Source: Bacteroidota bacterium (GTDB taxonomy: Bacteria > Bacteroidota > Bacteroidia > B-17B0 > Aurantibacillaceae). From it: a DNA stretch of 9,420 bases. The stretch covers positions 1 to 9,420 of the forward strand of contig SYEI01000179.1 in assembly GCA_005800865.1 (NCBI GenBank), written 5' to 3'. A model generated the notes under the pieces. That model was given only the letters and a program-made list of their open reading frames with translations. It did no database searches and was not told where the DNA came from. This document shows positions 7,674 to 9,420 of the stretch, piece after piece; position 1 is the stretch's first letter; every line of letters starts with the position of its first letter. The translations under genes and the position numbers were made by a program.

Positions 7674-7725
7674 CTTCGACTCCGCTCAGACTGACAGTTA
7701 ATTGTCACGCTGAGCGGAGTCGAAG
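7674..7725. repeat. REP-like palindrome between dapB and lepB
   Basis: CTTCGACTCCGCTCAG (7674-7689) is perfectly complementary to 7710-7725. Inside is a 2-nt mismatch, then a second 5-bp stem (TGACA/TGTCA) around a small AT loop, so the whole 52 bp folds as one long hairpin. It is much more GC-rich than the surrounding DNA and ends 4 bp after the dapB stop. On the minus strand it is followed by an A-rich rather than T-rich run, so it is not a standard terminator. From memory, CTTCGACTCCGCTCAG-type hairpins recur in many Bacteroidota genomes; not searched here. In the dapB-lepB transcript it could protect the 3' end of dapB mRNA or lower lepB expression. Confidence 0.85.
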
Positions 7726-7729
7726 CGTA

Positions 7730-8437
7730 TTAAATTAAATCATTCATGGTAAATATACCTTTTTTGCCTTTAATATACTCAGCAGCAATTACAGCACCTA
7801 AAGCAAAACCTTTTCGGTTATGAGCTTTGTGCATGATTTCAATATCGTCTACAGCCGAAGTATATTTTATAATATGTGTTCCTGGAACTTCACCTTCTCT
7901 TACATCTTTTATAAATAACGTGTCGGAATTATTATCCGTAATGCTCCAGTTTTTTTTGCGTTCTATTTTATCAAGTACTTGGTTGGCTAATGAAATAGCA
8001 GTACCACTTGGTTTATCTAATTTATGGATGTGGTGAATCTCTTCCATTTCCACATTATAGGAATCATATTTATTCATCAACTCTGCTAAGTAAGAATTGA
8101 CTTTGAAAAATAAATTAACGCCTAAGCTAAAATTAGTAGCATGAAATAAAGCGCCATCTTTTTGCTGACATTCTTTTTCAATTTCCGTAAAAGAATCATA
8201 CCAGCCTGTAGTGCCAACTACAATTGGAACTTGTGCATCAAAACATTTTTTAATATTTGAAATCACAGTATGAGGTGTGCTAAATTCAATAGCAACATCT
8301 GCTTTTTTAAGTTCATCGTTTGTAAAAGTAGACGCGTTACTTTCATCTACTTTTAAAACAATAACATGTCCTCTTTGTAAAGCGATAGACTCTATCTCTT
8401 TACCCATTTTACCGTATCCTAGTAAGCAAATATTCAC
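7730..8437 (-). CDS. dapB: 4-hydroxy-tetrahydrodipicolinate reductase, GTG start
   Basis: DapB reduces 4-hydroxy-tetrahydrodipicolinate with NAD(P)H in the diaminopimelate/lysine pathway, supplying cell-wall precursors in the cytoplasm. The 235-residue chain has the Rossmann start 'GYGKMGKEI' (7-15), 'EFSTP' (51-55), 'VVGTTGW' (73-79), 'ATNFSLGVN' (100-108), the active-site box 'EEIHHIHKLDKPSGTA' (132-147, catalytic H135 and K139), 'GTHIIKYTS' (186-194) and 'HKAHNRKGFALGA' (203-215). It is slightly shorter than the E. coli enzyme (about 273), as usual in this phylum. The first codon is GTG. Upstream in frame there is no ATG before a TAA at 8450-8452, and the next internal ATG (residue 11) would destroy the nucleotide-binding loop, so GTG is the only reasonable start. 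It is divergent from the T9SS gene and probably co-transcribed with lepB. Confidence 0.96.
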   Translation of the reverse strand: MNICLLGYGKMGKEIESIALQRGHVIVLKVDESNASTFTNDELKKADVAIEFSTPHTVISNIKKCFDAQVPIVVGTTGWYDSFTEIEKECQQKDGALFHATNFSLGVNLFFKVNSYLAELMNKYDSYNVEMEEIHHIHKLDKPSGTAISLANQVLDKIERKKNWSITDNNSDTLFIKDVREGEVPGTHIIKYTSAVDDIEIMHKAHNRKGFALGAVIAAEYIKGKKGIFTMNDLI

Positions 8438-8471
8438 TATATTTATATCTTAGTTATAAGTTCTAAATATA
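8438..8471. promoter_or_regulatory. 34-bp dyad filling the divergent dapB / T9SS-gene spacer
   Basis: TATATTTA (8438-8445) and TAAATATA (8464-8471) are perfect inverted arms. A concentric inner pair CTTA/TAAG (8449-8452 and 8457-8460) shares the same centre, giving 13 complementary pairs of 17. The dyad starts at the base next to the dapB GTG and ends on the A of the opposite ATG. Each arm reads TATATTTA towards its own gene, close to the Bacteroidota -7 consensus TAnnTTTG but lacking the final G. They could therefore be face-to-face -7 boxes with leaders of about 20 nt, or one shared operator. No TTG at -33 is seen for either gene. Confidence 0.4.
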
Positions 8472-9337
8472 TGAAAAAGTTATTTATCCTGTTGTTTTGT
8501 ATATTATCCTTAACAATATTTAGTCAATCGTCGGTTTACAAACCATTTTGCGATAATCCTAGTTGGACTACAGTTACTGGTAATTTTGGTTTAATTAACT
8601 ATACTTCATACCAGTATGAATTGGATTCTACTATTGGACTAAATAGTTATAAAAAAATCAGAGGTGTAAATATTCCTTCTAGCTATGTGCTTCTTAGAGA
8701 AGATATTCCTTTAAAGAAAATTTACAGATTTGACATAACAAATTCTGTTGAGTATTTATTTATCGATTTTAATTTGAATGTTGGTTCTACTTTTGGTTTA
8801 AGTTTTGGGAATAGTTTGAGTGTAATGACGACTTCAGTTTCTGTAAAAGATTCGATACTTATAAATGGTCAATATCATAATTATCTCGAATTTCCCATGA
8901 ATCCTCCAGTATATTTATCAGGATTTAGGTTTATCGAGGGAATTTTGGCATTCAGTAATCCAATGTATCCAAGGTTTCATCCTAGCGATCCTCAAACAGA
9001 ATTAGTTTGTGAATGTAAAAATGGGCAATATTACTATAATAACCCAAATAGTTTTTATATGTGTCAGGTTAGCTGCATTCCAACGAAAATAGCAGAAAAT
9101 AATTTCGTTAACGAAAAATCATTTAATGTTTTCCCAAATCCTTCTGTTAATTTGATTTTTATAAAAGGTGAAATTGATTTAAGGGGCAAAAAGTATGTAA
9201 TATTTGATTACACAGGTAAAGAAGTTTTATCAAATAACTATAACTCGGAGAAAGGAATTGATGTTTACAGTTTAAAGTCTGGAATTTATACTTTAAGTGT
9301 TAGTAATAGTTTTATGAAATTTATTAAAATAAATTAA
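8471..9337 (+). CDS. Secreted protein with T9SS C-terminal sorting domain
   Basis: The 288-residue protein begins with a signal peptide (MKKLFILLFCILSLTIFSQ, cleavage near S18/Q19). It ends with a type A T9SS sorting domain (about 218-288): 'FNVFPNPSVN', 'YVIFDYTGKEVL' and 'DVYSLKSGIYTLSV...FMKFIKIN'. It should cross the inner membrane through Sec and the outer membrane through T9SS, after which the tail is normally removed. The body (20-210) resembles an unnamed module frequent in Bacteroidota secreted proteins: 'LNSYKKI', 'LLREDIPLKKIYRF', 'EYLFIDFNLNVGSTF', 'SILINGQYHNYLEF', 'FIEGILAFSNP' and 'LVCECKNGQYYY'. It has five cysteines after the signal peptide (C27, C180, C182, C198, C202), possibly forming disulfides. 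I recognise no catalytic motif and the function is unknown. It is divergent from dapB and convergent with the gene ending at 9339. Confidence 0.9.
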   Translation: MKKLFILLFCILSLTIFSQSSVYKPFCDNPSWTTVTGNFGLINYTSYQYELDSTIGLNSYKKIRGVNIPSSYVLLREDIPLKKIYRFDITNSVEYLFIDFNLNVGSTFGLSFGNSLSVMTTSVSVKDSILINGQYHNYLEFPMNPPVYLSGFRFIEGILAFSNPMYPRFHPSDPQTELVCECKNGQYYYNNPNSFYMCQVSCIPTKIAENNFVNEKSFNVFPNPSVNLIFIKGEIDLRGKKYVIFDYTGKEVLSNNYNSEKGIDVYSLKSGIYTLSVSNSFMKFIKIN

Positions 9338-9338
9338 G

Positions 9339-9420
9339 CTATTTAAATTTTAATTTCAAAGATAATCCTGCTTGTAATTTATTATTGTAATCTAAGTTCG
9401 AGTATGGATTAAATTGCAAA
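9339..9420 (-). CDS. C-terminal end of an unidentified protein, possibly an outer-membrane beta-barrel
   Basis: Only the last 26 codons are in the window, read on the minus strand and ending in TAG at 9341-9339. They give 'LQFNPYSNLDYNN' followed by 'KLQAGLSLKLKFK'. The alternating hydrophobic and polar residues of the final segment look like the terminal strand of an outer-membrane barrel, but the evidence is thin. Its stop is one base from the stop of the convergent T9SS gene, so each transcript must end inside the other gene or overlap it. The open frame could still be chance, since it is short. Confidence 0.55.
   Translation of the reverse strand, partial: LQFNPYSNLDYNNKLQAGLSLKLKFK

Noticed and set aside
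7674..7725. Hairpin as a dapB rho-independent terminator
   Set aside because: On the minus strand the stem is followed by an A-rich run, not T, and lepB lies just downstream without a clear promoter.
7827..8036. Plus-strand 69-codon ORF
   Set aside because: Antisense to the dapB active-site region.

Overview
The window looks like chromosomal DNA from an AT-rich member of the Bacteroidota, most likely a flavobacterium-like lineage. Four things point there: a type IX secretion (T9SS) C-terminal sorting domain on a secreted protein; signal peptides ending in the typical '...AQ' or '...SQ'; a consensus Bacteroidota -7 promoter box (TATCTTTG) before the helicase gene; and a signal peptidase I about twice the usual length, next to dapB.

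Layout. Positions 1-3784 (minus strand) are one uninterrupted reading frame of 1261 codons. It starts with a signal peptide at 3784 and runs out of the window at position 1 with no stop. It encodes a giant Asn/Thr/Gly-rich secreted repeat protein, adhesin-like and probably a beta-solenoid. After a 229-bp spacer holding a strong hairpin terminator come, reading down the minus strand, dapB (8437-7730), lepB (7614-5824), a 71-residue DUF3820 protein (5667-5452) and a DEAD-box RNA helicase (5345-4014). On the plus strand, 8471-9337 encodes a small secreted protein with a T9SS sorting domain. Its stop lies one base from the stop of a minus-strand gene of which only the last 26 codons are visible (9420-9339).

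How the genes relate. dapB (lysine and diaminopimelate synthesis) and lepB (signal peptide removal) are housekeeping genes. They are probably co-transcribed, with a palindromic repeat in the gap. The helicase has its own promoter and terminator. The giant repeat protein and the small T9SS protein are exported cell-surface or extracellular products, and both would use the Sec pathway and signal peptidase I.

Extragenic structure is rich for such short gaps. There is a 52-bp near-perfect hairpin repeat beside the dapB stop, a 148-bp element with imperfect terminal inverted repeats that supplies the lepB stop codon, a triple short repeat upstream of the helicase promoter, and a 34-bp dyad that fills the 33-bp divergent spacer between dapB and the T9SS gene. 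No RNA genes, CRISPR array, transposase or clear defence or biosynthetic system is visible. The most unusual items are the giant repeat protein with two classes of repeat unit, the DEVD variant of helicase motif II, and the divergent dyad.
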